Shown: piece by piece, positions 44,282-55,605 of the stretch
How the letters are laid out: each line of letters starts with the position of its first letter
How positions within the stretch are numbered: position 1 is the stretch's first letter
Assembly (NCBI RefSeq): GCF_003726035.1
Contig: NZ_QICD01000002.1
Location: 230,748-294,747, forward strand
Direction of reading: 5' to 3'
Source: Paraeggerthella hongkongensis
Lineage (GTDB): Bacteria; Actinomycetota; Coriobacteriia; Coriobacteriales; Eggerthellaceae
DNA: 64,000 nucleotides
Notes under the pieces: generated by a model
Seen by the model: the letters and a program-made list of their open reading frames with translations, nothing else
Database searches by the model: none
Told to the model about the DNA's origin: nothing
Position numbers and translations under genes: made by a program

Positions 44282-44976
44282 GCGCGCTCGCCTTCGCCGC
44301 CGTCCGCACCCTTCTGACGCGCGAGCGCGCAGATCTCGTCGATCACGTCTTCGATGTAGTGCCCGGTCGAATCCAAATGCACGGCATCGTCTGCAGGCCG
44401 CAACGGCGACGTGGCGCGCGAGGAGTCCAGCTCGTCGCGTCGGCGAATGTCGGCAAGCACCTCGTCGAAGTCGATGGAGCCTACGGCACGGTCGACGTTT
44501 TGACGAACCCGACGATGAGCCCGCTCTTCAGCCGAAGCGGTCAGGAACACCTTCACCGGGGCTTCCGGAAACACCGTGGTGCCTATGTCGCGCCCTTCCA
44601 CCACGTAGTCGCCCGCGCGGCCGATGCGCTGCTGCTGCTCCACCAAAGCCGCACGGACGGTTGGCGCGGCGGAGACGGGACTTACGGCGCGGTCGATCTC
44701 GGCGGTTCGGATGGCGTCGGTTACGTCAACGCCGCCGATGGAGACGCGGCGCGGAACCGGCTCGCCCGCCTCGTGTGCAAACGCGATGTCGTAGGTGCGC
44801 GCAAGGTTTCCCAGCGCGTCGCAGTCGTCGAGCGCCACGCCGTCTTGCAGGGCGCGCCATGCAACGGCTCGGTACATCGCACCGGTGTCCAGGCAAGAAA
44901 AGCCCAGTTCGCGCGCAACAGCTTTCGCAACAGTAGATTTTCCGGCCCCGCTCGGACCGTCAATGGCGATGATCAT
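44278..44976 (-). CDS. cmk: Cytidylate kinase
   Basis: Phosphorylates CMP and dCMP. It is 232 aa. It has the P-loop GPSGAGKSTVAKAVA (7-21), DTGAMYRAVAW (30-40), VEGRDIGTTVFP and IRRRDELDSSR in the lid region. The ATG at 44974-44976 overlaps aroA by 4 nt. The aroA-cmk-plsC-ispH order is a well-known Gram-positive arrangement. Confidence 0.95.
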   Translation of the reverse strand: MIIAIDGPSGAGKSTVAKAVARELGFSCLDTGAMYRAVAWRALQDGVALDDCDALGNLARTYDIAFAHEAGEPVPRRVSIGGVDVTDAIRTAEIDRAVSPVSAAPTVRAALVEQQQRIGRAGDYVVEGRDIGTTVFPEAPVKVFLTASAEERAHRRVRQNVDRAVGSIDFDEVLADIRRRDELDSSRATSPLRPADDAVHLDSTGHYIEDVIDEICALARQKGADGGEGERA

Positions 44977-46301
44977 CGTGCCAACCTTTCGATATCGGAG
45001 AGAAATTGAGGATAGCTGATCTTCACGGAATCGAAGTTCGCTACGCTCACAGACGAGTCGCCTGTCAGGCCGACGAGCGCCCACGTCATAGCCAGACGAT
45101 GGTCGCCCTTCGAGTCGAAGGACGCAGCATCCGGCACGACCAGATCCGGCTGCCCCTCGATGAACAGGTCGTTGCCTTCGACCCACGCGTCAACGCCCAG
45201 GGAGGACATGCCTTCCACCACCGCCTCCAGGCGATCGGTCTCCTTCACGCGCAGCTCCCCCACCTCGCGAAACACCGTGACGCCGCGCGCATGCGCCGCA
45301 ACAAGCGACAGCACGGGGATCTCGTCGACGATGGACGCGATCTTGTCGGCGGGAACCTCGCAGCCTCGCAGGTTCGGCGTGTAGTCGACGGAAACGGTCC
45401 CGTAGGGTTCCTTGCCCGCAGATCCCGTGCGACGCAGGTTCACGCACGCGCCCATGCGCTCGAGCGTACGGGTGAAGCCGATGCGCGCCGGGTTCAGGCT
45501 GACGTTCTCGATTTGCACGGAGCTGCCTGGCTTGAGCGCCGCGGCGCACGCAAGGAACGCAGCGGACGAAGGATCGCCCGGAACCTGCACTTTGCAGGCT
45601 TTGAGTGCAGCAGGACCCGCGACGCTGGCCGTTCGATCCGCAGCCGTCGTATCTACGCCGAACTCCGGAAGCATGAGCTCGGTATGGTTGCGCGAAGGCG
45701 CGGGCTCGTTTACGGTGGTGGTGCCATGCGCGTACACGCCAGCAAGCAGCACTGCCGTCTTCAGCTGGGCCGACGCCATAGGAGCATCGTAGACAAGAGG
45801 ATGCAGATTGCGCGTTCCGCACACGACGAGCGGCAGCGTTTCGCGACCTTCGGGCTGAAAGCGAACCCCCATCTTCATGAGCGGCGCAGTAATGCGACGC
45901 ATAGGACGCTTCACCAGGGACTCGTCGCCGGTCAGCTCCACGCGCACGTCCCACGGAGCAAGCACGCCCATGAGCAGGCGCGCCGTGGTGCCGGAGTTGC
46001 CGCAGTCGATAGGGCCTTCGGGCTGAGACGGCCCCTTCGCCCCCCAGCCCTCCACCACGCCCGCCAGGCTTTTGTCGGGCTGAGGTTCAAGCTCGGCCCG
46101 CGCGCCCAGCTGCCGCACCGCCGCGATGGACGAACGCACGTCCTCGGAATCAAGAACGCCGGTCAGTTTCGAGATGCCCTCGGCCATGGCCGCGAACAGC
46201 ACCGCTCGATGCGAGATGGACTTGTCGCCCGGCACGGTAGCCGCGCCCCGCAACGGCGCGCGCAGAGGCTCGATGATGGTCGCCGCTGATTCAATCGACA
46301 T
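44973..46301 (-). CDS. aroA: 3-phosphoshikimate 1-carboxyvinyltransferase (EPSP synthase)
   Basis: Shikimate pathway enzyme joining PEP and shikimate 3-phosphate. It is 442 aa, normal length. Motifs are PGDKSISHRAVLFAAMA (24-40), CGNSGTTARLL (about 98-108), and late KETDRLEAV and DHRLAM. Glyphosate-class residues were not assessed. It overlaps tyrA by 11 bp and cmk by 4 bp. Confidence 0.96.
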   Translation of the reverse strand: MSIESAATIIEPLRAPLRGAATVPGDKSISHRAVLFAAMAEGISKLTGVLDSEDVRSSIAAVRQLGARAELEPQPDKSLAGVVEGWGAKGPSQPEGPIDCGNSGTTARLLMGVLAPWDVRVELTGDESLVKRPMRRITAPLMKMGVRFQPEGRETLPLVVCGTRNLHPLVYDAPMASAQLKTAVLLAGVYAHGTTTVNEPAPSRNHTELMLPEFGVDTTAADRTASVAGPAALKACKVQVPGDPSSAAFLACAAALKPGSSVQIENVSLNPARIGFTRTLERMGACVNLRRTGSAGKEPYGTVSVDYTPNLRGCEVPADKIASIVDEIPVLSLVAAHARGVTVFREVGELRVKETDRLEAVVEGMSSLGVDAWVEGNDLFIEGQPDLVVPDAASFDSKGDHRLAMTWALVGLTGDSSVSVANFDSVKISYPQFLSDIERLAR

Positions 46302-47466
46302 GTATATGCTCCTTTGCCGCCAGAGGACTGAACGAAACCGAAAAGCCCGCGTTGATGAGCTGCGCGGACAGCTGGCCGACGTCGCCCTCGTCGGTCAGCA
46401 CCAAGCTGAGCACGGCGCTGTCCTCGGTGACGTGGTCTATCTCGATGGACTGGATGTTGCAACCGACCGAGCTGGTAATGGTGGTCACCTCGGCCACCAC
46501 GCCCGTGCGGTTCTCCATGGGAATGCGAACCTCGAGCAAACGCTCGGTCGAAGGCACCCAAGCAACGGGCAGAGCCCGGCGAGCTTCCGCTGCGGTGGCA
46601 AGAAGATCCGTCAGCTGCGCGCGATTCCCCGACTCGAGCGCGCCGGAGAACGAGGAGATGATCTCCTGCATCTCCGACAGCCCGTCGACGAGTGCGTCCT
46701 TGTTGTCGAACGCGATGCCGCACCACAGCTCCGGCGAACCGGCAGCGATGCGCGTCGAGTCCTTGAACCCGCCCGCGGCCAGCCGCATAAGGGCCTGCTG
46801 GTCGTCCGCATGACGACTCGCCAGCTGCATGAGCGACGAGGCGACGATATGCGGAACATGGCTCACCACCGCAACCGCCTCGTCATGATCTTCGCGCGGC
46901 AGCACGATAACGCGCGCGCCCAGCGAAGTGATCAGCTCGTGCAGGCGCGGAAAGTGCTCAGCGGGCGTGTTCGCATCGGGGCACAGAATCCAGTGAGCGC
47001 CCTTGAACAGATCCGCCCGCGCTCCTTCGATGCCGTTTTTCTCCGAGCCCGCCATAGGATGGCCGGGAACGTAGTTTTCAGGACGGGCAAGATGCGCGCA
47101 GGCAAGCTCCACGATACGGCTCTTCGTGGACGCGGTGTCGGTGACGATGCCTTGAAAATCCCATGCAGCCAGGTCTTTCAGGTAGTCTTCGACCGCTCCT
47201 ACCGGCGTGGCCAGAACCACCAGGTCGCAACCTTCGTCCACGAACTGCCGAAACGCAGGATCGGCCGGAAGCGCGCCTTCGGTCGCCCAGCCGCGCTCGA
47301 GAGCCTGCGCAAGCGTGCGCTGGTCGACGTCGACCGCAAGCACCCGCGCATCGGGATGCGCAGAGCGAAACGCCGCGGCGAAGGACGCGCCAACCAGGCC
47401 GAATCCCACGACCGCAACGCGATCGAATCCCGGCTCCGCGATATGGTCAACTTGTTGATGTGACAT
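46291..47466 (-). CDS. tyrA: Prephenate dehydrogenase with ACT domain
   Basis: Oxidatively decarboxylates prephenate to 4-hydroxyphenylpyruvate for tyrosine. It is 391 aa: Rossmann VVGFGLVGASFAAAF (about 19-33), GHPMAGSEKNG (about 131-141) and SHVPH, then a C-terminal ACT domain (about 310-385) for feedback control by tyrosine. The start at 47464-47466 has GGGAG about 14 nt upstream, a little far. It heads the tyrA-aroA-cmk-plsC-ispH unit. Confidence 0.93.
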   Translation of the reverse strand: MSHQQVDHIAEPGFDRVAVVGFGLVGASFAAAFRSAHPDARVLAVDVDQRTLAQALERGWATEGALPADPAFRQFVDEGCDLVVLATPVGAVEDYLKDLAAWDFQGIVTDTASTKSRIVELACAHLARPENYVPGHPMAGSEKNGIEGARADLFKGAHWILCPDANTPAEHFPRLHELITSLGARVIVLPREDHDEAVAVVSHVPHIVASSLMQLASRHADDQQALMRLAAGGFKDSTRIAAGSPELWCGIAFDNKDALVDGLSEMQEIISSFSGALESGNRAQLTDLLATAAEARRALPVAWVPSTERLLEVRIPMENRTGVVAEVTTITSSVGCNIQSIEIDHVTEDSAVLSLVLTDEGDVGQLSAQLINAGFSVSFSPLAAKEHIHVD

Positions 47467-47579
47467 GAAACGGAAACACTCTCCCTGTTGCAAACATATT
47501 GACGTGCGCCGGCAGACAATGCCGACGTGCGTATTCTAGCATTATCGACCGAAGGATCGGCCGCCCGCGCCGCGCGTCG

Positions 47580-48437
47580 CTACGAACCGTCCTCCACGGC
47601 TCGCTTCAAAGCCGCAACCTCTTCGGACGAGAGCATCCGCCACGAGCCGCGTTCGAGGTCGCCCAGCTCAAGCGGGCCGAACGAATCGCGATGAAGCGCC
47701 AGCACCGGATGACCGATCGCAGCCAACATGCGCTTCACCTGGCGCTTTCTTCCCTCGCGAAGAACCACGCGGACAATGGAGCGGCACGCCGCGCGCTGCT
47801 TGCACTCGACGGCGTACTCGCGCGACGCCCGGGCGGGCACGGCCGGCGGCGCTTCGAGAACGCGCTCGGCGCGGCGAGCTGGCGGACCTTCCACAAGACG
47901 GACGTCGGAAGGGGCCGTAAGCCCGTCGTCAAGCTCCACCCCGCGACGCAAGCGCGCAAGGTCGCGTTCGGCGGGCCGACCCTCGACGCATGCCAGGTAG
48001 CGCTTCGCCACATGATGCTTGGGATGCAGCAAGCCGTTGCCCAGGTCGCCGTCGGTCGAGAACAGCAGCAAGCCCGTGGTGTCGGCGTCGAGCCGCCCGA
48101 TGGGAAACAGCCCCGGATACCGATCGACGGGGACGAGCTGCGCCACGGCGGGGCGCCCCTGCGGATCGGACATGGTCGTCACGAATCCCGCCGGCTTGTG
48201 CAACATGACGGTCACGGGGCCGTCGGCCAGCCGAACCTCTATCCCGTCTACGGCAACCTGGTCCACAAGCGGATCCACTTTACTGCCCAACTCGGTTACC
48301 ACCTGACCGTTCACCGTTACGCGACCGGCCGTCATGAGGTTCTCGGATCCACGGCGGCTTGCAGCCCCCGCTCGCGCGAGGAACTTCTGCAAGCGCATGG
48401 GGACGACGCGGGGTGTTTCGTTGGTTTCTTCGGTCAC
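47580..48437 (-). CDS. Pseudouridine synthase RluB/RsuA family
   Basis: 285-aa rRNA pseudouridine synthase. It has an N-terminal S4 RNA-binding domain (MRLQKFLARAGAASRRGSEN, 14-33), the catalytic loop GRLDADTTGLLLFSTDG (about 113-129, catalytic Asp) and REGRKRQVKRML near 230. Length and the scpA-scpB-rluB order suggest RluB (23S rRNA position 2605). An extra Ala/Arg-rich insertion lies around 180-210. Confidence 0.9.
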   Translation of the reverse strand: MTEETNETPRVVPMRLQKFLARAGAASRRGSENLMTAGRVTVNGQVVTELGSKVDPLVDQVAVDGIEVRLADGPVTVMLHKPAGFVTTMSDPQGRPAVAQLVPVDRYPGLFPIGRLDADTTGLLLFSTDGDLGNGLLHPKHHVAKRYLACVEGRPAERDLARLRRGVELDDGLTAPSDVRLVEGPPARRAERVLEAPPAVPARASREYAVECKQRAACRSIVRVVLREGRKRQVKRMLAAIGHPVLALHRDSFGPLELGDLERGSWRMLSSEEVAALKRAVEDGS

Positions 48438-48491
48438 AGGTCCTCCAGGATCGGCGAGGGCTTCCGCTGTTCGGCAGAACGGCGGAACCGC

Positions 48492-49313
48492 TTACTCGTC
48501 ATCGGTTTCAAACGTCAGCTCGTCAAAGTCTATTTTCTCGACCAGGCCGAAGCCGGAAGCCATGGCCTCGGCCAGCATGCGCTGGGCGGCGTCCGACGCG
48601 GCTTCCTCGCGCGGGCTCTCAGCCACGATGACGCCGTCTTCGTCGTCGAGATCGAACTGCACGCCCGCCAAAGGATCGACTTCGTCCGACCCCTCCTCCG
48701 CGCCCGCTTCCGCAGCTTGGGCGACGCGCACGTCGTCGCGCGTTGCGGACAATCGCTCGCGAATGAACGCGCGCGTATCGTCGTCGGGCGCGAACTGGTC
48801 CAGATCGGGCAGGTCGGCCACCGAGCGCAACCCGAACTTCTCCAGGAAGGCGCGCGTAGTTGCGTACAGCGTGGGGTTTCCGGGCGCGTCGGCCACGCCA
48901 GCCTCGCGCACCAAGCCCTTCTCCACCAGCGAGTTGATGGAGCTGTCCGAGTTGACGCCGCGCACGCTAGCGACCCCGCTGCGCGTCACCGGCTGCAGGT
49001 ACGCCACGATGGAAAGCGTCTCCATCGCAGCCTGGGAAAGCTTGCGGGTATCCCACGACAGCACGTACTTCTCTATCAGCTCGTGATACGCAGGATGCGT
49101 GTACAAGCGCCATCCACCGGCAACCTCGCGCAGCTGGATGCCGCGGTCCTCGCGCTCCAGCTGATCGCGCAGCTCCACGAGCGCATGCTCGACCTCGCCC
49201 GGGGCAACCTCCAGCATGTCGGCCAGGGCAAGCGTGCCCACCGGCTCGTCGGTTACGAAGAGCATGGCTTCGATAGCGCCTTTGATCTGGCCTTCCTGCA
49301 AACCTTGGAACAT
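48492..49313 (-). CDS. scpB: Segregation and condensation protein B
   Basis: Winged-helix kite subunit of the SMC-ScpAB complex. It is 273 aa, longer than the usual 190 because of an acidic C-terminal tail (about 190-273, DEVDPLAGVQFDLDDEDG). The core shows AMLFVTDEPVG, LSQAAMETLSIVAYLQPVTR (about 92-111) and NPTLYATT. It lies 1 nt after the scpA stop. Confidence 0.94.
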   Translation of the reverse strand: MFQGLQEGQIKGAIEAMLFVTDEPVGTLALADMLEVAPGEVEHALVELRDQLEREDRGIQLREVAGGWRLYTHPAYHELIEKYVLSWDTRKLSQAAMETLSIVAYLQPVTRSGVASVRGVNSDSSINSLVEKGLVREAGVADAPGNPTLYATTRAFLEKFGLRSVADLPDLDQFAPDDDTRAFIRERLSATRDDVRVAQAAEAGAEEGSDEVDPLAGVQFDLDDEDGVIVAESPREEAASDAAQRMLAEAMASGFGLVEKIDFDELTFETDDE

Positions 49314-49314
49314 G

Positions 49315-50106
49315 TCAACCTTCCTCGACCGACGTAAGGGCGTCCTCGCCTTCCAGCGAAAGGTCGCCGGACCCTTCGATGTAGCGGATGTCGATATCGC
49401 CGAACAGCTCGGCCTGCTCGATCTTCACCATGGCGCGCTTGTACAGCTCGAGCACCGCCAAGAACGTAACCACCACCACGGGCGTGGGCGTCTGCGCGTT
49501 GACCAACTCTGAAAAGCGGATCTCCTTCTTGTTGCGGATGCGCTGATGGATGGCGCGCACGTGCACCTCGACGGGAATGGGCTTTGCTGCGATATGCTCT
49601 GACTCCAGCAGGAACACGTCGCGCCGAGCAAGCGCGCGTGCTGCCAAAAGCGCCAACCCGTCGAGCGTGACGTCCTTCAAATAGTCGGGCATGAGATTCA
49701 AAAAGCACGCGTCGGGACCGAAGGGTCGAGCATGCATGCGACCCTCCGCCACGAAGCGCATATGCAGCGCGCTGGCGGCGTTCTTGTACTGCTTGTACGC
49801 CAGCAACCGCTCCACCAGGATGTCGCGCGCTTCGCTGGGAGCGAGCTCTTCCAATTCCTCCTGCACCGCATCGCGCTCGCGTGGAAGCAGGCTCTCGGCC
49901 TTGATCTCCAAAAGCGTGGAGGCCACCAGCAGAAAGTCGCTCGCGACGTCCAGATCCAGGTTGTCCATGCGAGAGACTTCGGCCAGGTACTGGTCGGCGA
50001 TCTGCGTGATGGAAATGGCCCCGATGTCCACTTTCTGACGGCTGACCAAATGCAGCAGCAGATCGAACGGCCCCTCGAAGCTGTCTATGCGAACCTTGTA
50101 CGCCAT
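49315..50106 (-). CDS. scpA: Segregation and condensation protein A
   Basis: Kleisin bridging the two SMC heads. It is 263 aa. The N-terminal block FEGPFDLLLHLVSRQKVDIG (9-28) and ASDFLLVASTLLEIKAESLLP (about 55-75) are diagnostic, and the C-terminal winged helix is at about 190-240. It follows the M50 peptidase gene by 12 nt, with scpB next. Confidence 0.95.
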   Translation of the reverse strand: MAYKVRIDSFEGPFDLLLHLVSRQKVDIGAISITQIADQYLAEVSRMDNLDLDVASDFLLVASTLLEIKAESLLPRERDAVQEELEELAPSEARDILVERLLAYKQYKNAASALHMRFVAEGRMHARPFGPDACFLNLMPDYLKDVTLDGLALLAARALARRDVFLLESEHIAAKPIPVEVHVRAIHQRIRNKKEIRFSELVNAQTPTPVVVVTFLAVLELYKRAMVKIEQAELFGDIDIRYIEGSGDLSLEGEDALTSVEEG

Positions 50107-50118
50107 GCACGGCCCCGC

Positions 50119-50796
50119 CTACCTGAACGGGTACAGCAGGTTGAACACGTTTCCGGCCGTCGCGTCCAGATAGATGCCGATGGGGTTGAAATGCAGCACG
50201 TACGGCACCAAGATGACGGCGATCATGAAGATGGGAAACGCATATTGCTGCACCTTGTAATACTGGGGAAGATACTTCGCCGGAAGCAGGAACGCGAAGA
50301 TGGACGATCCGTCCAACGGCGGGATGGGCAGCAGGTTGAAGAACATGAGATACAGGTTTATCAGCGAGAACATGGGTAGGAACAGGGTGAAGAAGTAATA
50401 GAACACCATGCTTTGAGCCAACTGGGCAACCGGCAGGACGAACAGGATAACCGCGTACACCGCCGCGCCCAGAACGGCCAGCGCCAAGTTTGCCGCAGGG
50501 CCGGCCAAGCCCACGATGAGGTCGCCTTTGCGAGGATCCTTGAAGTACGCCGGATTATACGGCACCGGCTTCGCGTAGCCGAACACCGGCATGTTCATGG
50601 CCATGAGCATAAGCGGCATGATGACCGTGCCGAAAGGATCCACGTGCTTGAGCGGGTTGAACGAAAGCCGTCCGGCTCGCTTGGCGGTAGGATCGCCCAG
50701 CTTGTAGGCGGCAAAACCGTGGCACGCCTCGTGGCAAACGATGGCAGGCACGAAGCTCAGGATGGAGCATATAAGGTAAGGCAGCGATATAGACAT
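50119..50796 (-). CDS. Site-2 protease family membrane metallopeptidase (M50)
   Basis: 225-aa rhomboid-sized S2P-like protease with about five to six membrane helices. Zinc motif HEACH (22-26, HExxH) and a late NLLPIPPLDGSS (NxxPxPxxDG) supply the ligands. No PDZ domain. Such short M50 proteins commonly precede scpA, as here. The longer frame to 51135 runs through repeat DNA and is rejected. Substrate unknown. Confidence 0.9.
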   Translation of the reverse strand: MSISLPYLICSILSFVPAIVCHEACHGFAAYKLGDPTAKRAGRLSFNPLKHVDPFGTVIMPLMLMAMNMPVFGYAKPVPYNPAYFKDPRKGDLIVGLAGPAANLALAVLGAAVYAVILFVLPVAQLAQSMVFYYFFTLFLPMFSLINLYLMFFNLLPIPPLDGSSIFAFLLPAKYLPQYYKVQQYAFPIFMIAVILVPYVLHFNPIGIYLDATAGNVFNLLYPFR

Positions 50797-50888
50797 AATG
50801 CTGATCAGTCTACCGCAAGCGCCCAGCCCGCCCGCCCCAAGAGGGAAAACTTCATAAACTCGCAGCGTCAGGAGTTCCAGGAGCAAGC

Positions 50889-51049
50889 AAGTTTGGGCGC
50901 AAATCGGAACCTGGGACAATTCTGCGCGCGCGAAGCCGCCTGCTAGCGGCGTCGCCAAATGAGACCATGCCTTTTGCCGGTAGAATGCCGCCGAAGCCGC
51001 GTTCGGGGTCCGATTATTTGTCACAGGTGCCCATTCGCGCCCAAAACTC
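50889..51049. repeat. Palindromic intergenic element, subtype 1, copy B
   Basis: 161-bp element. Left end 50889-50921 contains GTTTGGGCGCAAATCGG; the complement of the right end (51015-51049) contains TTTTGGGCGCGAATGGG. Both continue into ACCTG(G/T)GACAA. The same ends and length occur at 10609-10770, and CTTTTGCC lies at offset 82 as there. Confidence 0.75.
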
Positions 51050-51087
51050 GGAACGCTACCGCAGCCTGCCCGCGGAGGGTTCGAAAA

Positions 51088-51238
51088 TGGCAGAGATTCC
51101 GAGGTTTGCGGATTTTGACTCGCGACGGCGCGCATAAAAAGGGAAGATGAGATCTGCGACCAGGCATTATGCGATCACTTGTTCGCTATAAGTGGAATTT
51201 CTCGCGTTCGGGAGCCACAAACCTCCCAATCTCTGCCA
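51088..51238. repeat. Palindromic intergenic element, subtype 2, copy B
   Basis: 151-bp element with imperfect inverted ends (51088-51112 and 51215-51238; TGGCAGAGATT then GAGGTTTG). Its exact centre is CTGCGACCAGGCATTATGC (51154-51172), 66 bases from either end, one base different from the core of the element at 10346-10491. Confidence 0.75.
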
Positions 51239-51292
51239 AAAAGCGGACGTCCGCTGTTAACCTGCACCGCGTGCAGGCCGATCCCGCACGCG

Positions 51293-51324
51293 AAAAAGGG
51301 GCCGCGATTCAACCGCGGCCCCTT
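51293..51324 (-). terminator. Intrinsic terminator of serC
   Basis: 11-bp stem AAGGGGCCGCG/CGCGGCCCCTT with T-run on the minus strand, 28 bases past serC. Confidence 0.9.
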
Positions 51325-51351
51325 CGGGTTCATCGAGCAGCATGCAAGAGA

Positions 51352-52434
51352 CTACGCGTTGTCGGCTTCGAACTGCTTCATGAAGGCGACGAGCGCCTCC
51401 ACGCCCTCGCGAGGCATGGCATTGTAGATGCTCGCGCGCATGCCGCCGACGCTGCGGTGGCCCTTGATGCTCTCGATGCCCGCCTTCCTGGCCTCGGCCA
51501 CGAACTTGGCGTCCAATTCGTCGTTGCCGGTCACGAACGGCACGTTCATGATGGAGCGATCTTCCTTGCGCGCCGTACCGCTAAAGAGCGCGCTCTGATC
51601 CAGGTAATCGTAGAGCAGCTGCGCCTTCTCCACATTGCGCTCCTTCATGGCCTCCAAACCGCCCTGGGCCTTCAGCCACTTGAACACCTTGCCGCACATG
51701 TAGATGCCGTAGCACGGCGGCGTGTTGTACAGGCTCTTCGCGTCAGCATGCGTGTCGTAGCGCAGCATGGTGGGCGTTCTGGGGAACACGTCGTCGCTGA
51801 TCAGGTCTTCACGGATGATGACGATGGTCACGCCGGCCGGACCGACGTTCTTCTGCACGCCGCCGTAGATCAAACCGTAATCGGACACGTTGATGGGCTC
51901 AGACAGGAAGCACGAGGACACGTCGGCCACAAGCGGCTTTCCCTGCGTGTCGGGCAGCTCGTGGTACACGGTGCCGTAGATGGTCTCGTTCTGGCAGATG
52001 TAGACGTAGTCGGCGTCTTCGGAGATCTCGAGCTTCTTCACGTCGGGCACATAGCTGAAATTCTCGTCGTCGCTGTTGGCAATGCAGCGCGCGTCGCCGT
52101 AGAGCTTCGCTTCCTTCCATGCCTTCTTCGACCAAGAGCCGCTTACCACGTAGTCGGCAACCTTGTTGCGCATCAGGTTCATGGGAATCATGGCGAACTG
52201 CGTGGACGCGCCGCCCTGCAAGAACAGCACGCGGTAGTTGTCAGGGATGCCCATGAGGTCGCGCAGATCCTGCTCGGCCGATTCGATGATGGAAGCGAAC
52301 GGCTTGGAACGATGACTCATCTCCATGACGGACATGCCGCTGCCCTGGTAGTCGAGCATTTCGGATGCCGCCTCGGCAAGCACTTCCTCCGGCAGAACCG
52401 CCGGACCGGCCGAGAAATTGTACACACGAGCCAT
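51352..52434 (-). CDS. serC: Phosphoserine aminotransferase
   Basis: PLP aminotransferase converting 3-phosphohydroxypyruvate and glutamate to phosphoserine; serves serine and PLP synthesis. It is 360 aa. It opens MARVYNFSAGPAVLPEEVLA, contains FLQGGASTQFAMIPMNL (about 71-87) and the PLP lysine in YGGVQKNVGPAGVT (about 191-204), and ends in the GHRSVGGMRASIYNAMP signature. AAGGAGG precedes the ATG. It is a single gene ended by its own terminator. Confidence 0.96.
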   Translation of the reverse strand: MARVYNFSAGPAVLPEEVLAEAASEMLDYQGSGMSVMEMSHRSKPFASIIESAEQDLRDLMGIPDNYRVLFLQGGASTQFAMIPMNLMRNKVADYVVSGSWSKKAWKEAKLYGDARCIANSDDENFSYVPDVKKLEISEDADYVYICQNETIYGTVYHELPDTQGKPLVADVSSCFLSEPINVSDYGLIYGGVQKNVGPAGVTIVIIREDLISDDVFPRTPTMLRYDTHADAKSLYNTPPCYGIYMCGKVFKWLKAQGGLEAMKERNVEKAQLLYDYLDQSALFSGTARKEDRSIMNVPFVTGNDELDAKFVAEARKAGIESIKGHRSVGGMRASIYNAMPREGVEALVAFMKQFEADNA

Positions 52435-52587
52435 GGGGACCTCCTTGACATTCTTTCAGACAATGCCGCCCAGTATACACGCTCGCAGCGCGCACGGGAC
52501 GCTTTATCCCGCTAAAGCGGCGAATAGGCTCCCAGACGGCAAAGGCGGATGCGCTTCGGCCGCTTTAAGCCCGATCCAAAGCGCAAG

Positions 52588-53054
52588 CTAACCCAGTCCC
52601 GGATACCCTTGCTGTCGCAGGGCCTCGTAGGAAGCCACGGCTACGGCGTTGCTCAGGTTCAAGCTGCGCAGCCCCTCGCGCATGGGGATTCGAACGCAAC
52701 GGTTGGCGTAAGCCTCGATGAAGCGCAGGTCGAGCCCGCGGCTTTCGCGCCCGAACACGAGAAAGGCGCCCTCGCCGTACGAAACCTCGGCGAAGCCGCG
52801 GCACGCCTGCCCCGTGAACAGATGCAGCTCGTCGTTTCCGTGCGCCTCGAAAAACGCATCGGCGCACGGCCAGCGCACGATGTCCACTTCGTCCCAGTAG
52901 TCGCATCCGGCGCGCGACAGGTTCTTCTGCGTCAAGCGAAAGCCCATCGGCTCCACCAGGTGCAGGCGCGCGCCCACGCATGCGCACGTGCGAGCGATGT
53001 TGCCGGTGTTCTGCGGAATCTCAGGCTCCACGAGCACGATGTTCAGCGACTTGC

Positions 53055-53058
<4 letters not shown>
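52588..53058 (-). CDS. trmL: tRNA (cytidine/uridine-2'-O)-methyltransferase TrmL
   Basis: SPOUT methylase modifying the wobble position 34 of tRNA-Leu isoacceptors. It is 156 aa, normal length: [20 protein letters not shown] (9-28), VFGRESRGL (about 101-109) and the C-terminal knot [20 protein letters not shown]. It overlaps the ABC-F gene by 4 nt. Confidence 0.93.
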
Positions 53059-55139
<2,081 letters not shown>

Positions 55140-55310
55140 AATGCGAACGCGCCTTCGGTTCTCGTACTGGCAAAAACGGCGCGCGCTCATCGCGAACGCC
55201 AACCGTCTATGATAACCGAAGATGCCGTTTACGGCGATGCACTTCCTGGATCGCGAGCCAACGCCTATACTGAAGCTGAATGAAGCCACGTCGACAAGGA
55301 GGCGATCGCC

Positions 55311-55463
55311 ATGACCATGAATCCCAACACGCGCGTGTCGGACATCCACGCCGACGAGAAGTCGCTCATTCTCCGTCGGGCCGAAACCGCCACGATCGGT
55401 TCGCTTTTCGCCGCAGCTTTCATCATTGCGGTCACGTTCATCGCCCGCACGTTCTACGAATAG
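55311..55463 (+). CDS. 50-aa single-pass membrane protein
   Basis: Small ORF with an excellent ribosome binding site (AAGGAGG, 8 nt from the ATG): [20 protein letters not shown], then a charged LRRAETAT and one hydrophobic helix of about 20 residues ending FIARTFYE. Topology would be N-inside. TATACT lies at 55266-55271. It lies between the ABC-F gene (divergent) and the MerR-type regulator. I do not recognise the family; function unknown. Confidence 0.65.
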   Translation: MTMNPNTRVSDIHADEKSLILRRAETATIGSLFAAAFIIAVTFIARTFYE

Positions 55464-55528
55464 TCTCGGGCGAAGCCTCACCCGAAGAGGCCGCCGAGCG
55501 CAAACGTCAGGATCCCTTGCCTAAAAAC

Positions 55529-55559
55529 TTGACTTGGAGCGCACTCCACATGCTTCAAT
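55529..55559 (+). promoter_or_regulatory. MerR-type promoter with 19-bp spacer
   Basis: TTGACT (55529-55534) and TTCAAT (55554-55559) are 19 bases apart. The spacer holds the dyad TGGAG-CGCA-CTCCA (55535-55548). Over-long spacers with a dyad between -35 and -10 are the hallmark of MerR-family activation. It points at the regulator gene itself, so autoregulation is likely. Confidence 0.82.
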
Positions 55560-55605
55560 GCAAGACGGCATGCGCATGCAAGCCGCAAGACGAAAGGATC
55601 CCCCC

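Larger units (their letters stand above)
50797..51292. other. M50-serC intergenic region
   Basis: About 500 bases with no credible gene. It contains two palindromic elements (next two entries) and, at 51243-51256, GCGGACGTCCGC, a short perfect palindrome. Confidence 0.6.

Noticed and set aside
47499..49337. 612-codon frame antisense to rluB and scpB
   Set aside because: Spans two well-supported genes on the other strand; composition is that of a shadow.
50797..51135. N-terminal extension of the M50 peptidase
   Set aside because: The extension is translated from palindromic repeat DNA; the ATG at 50794-50796 begins the membrane domain correctly.
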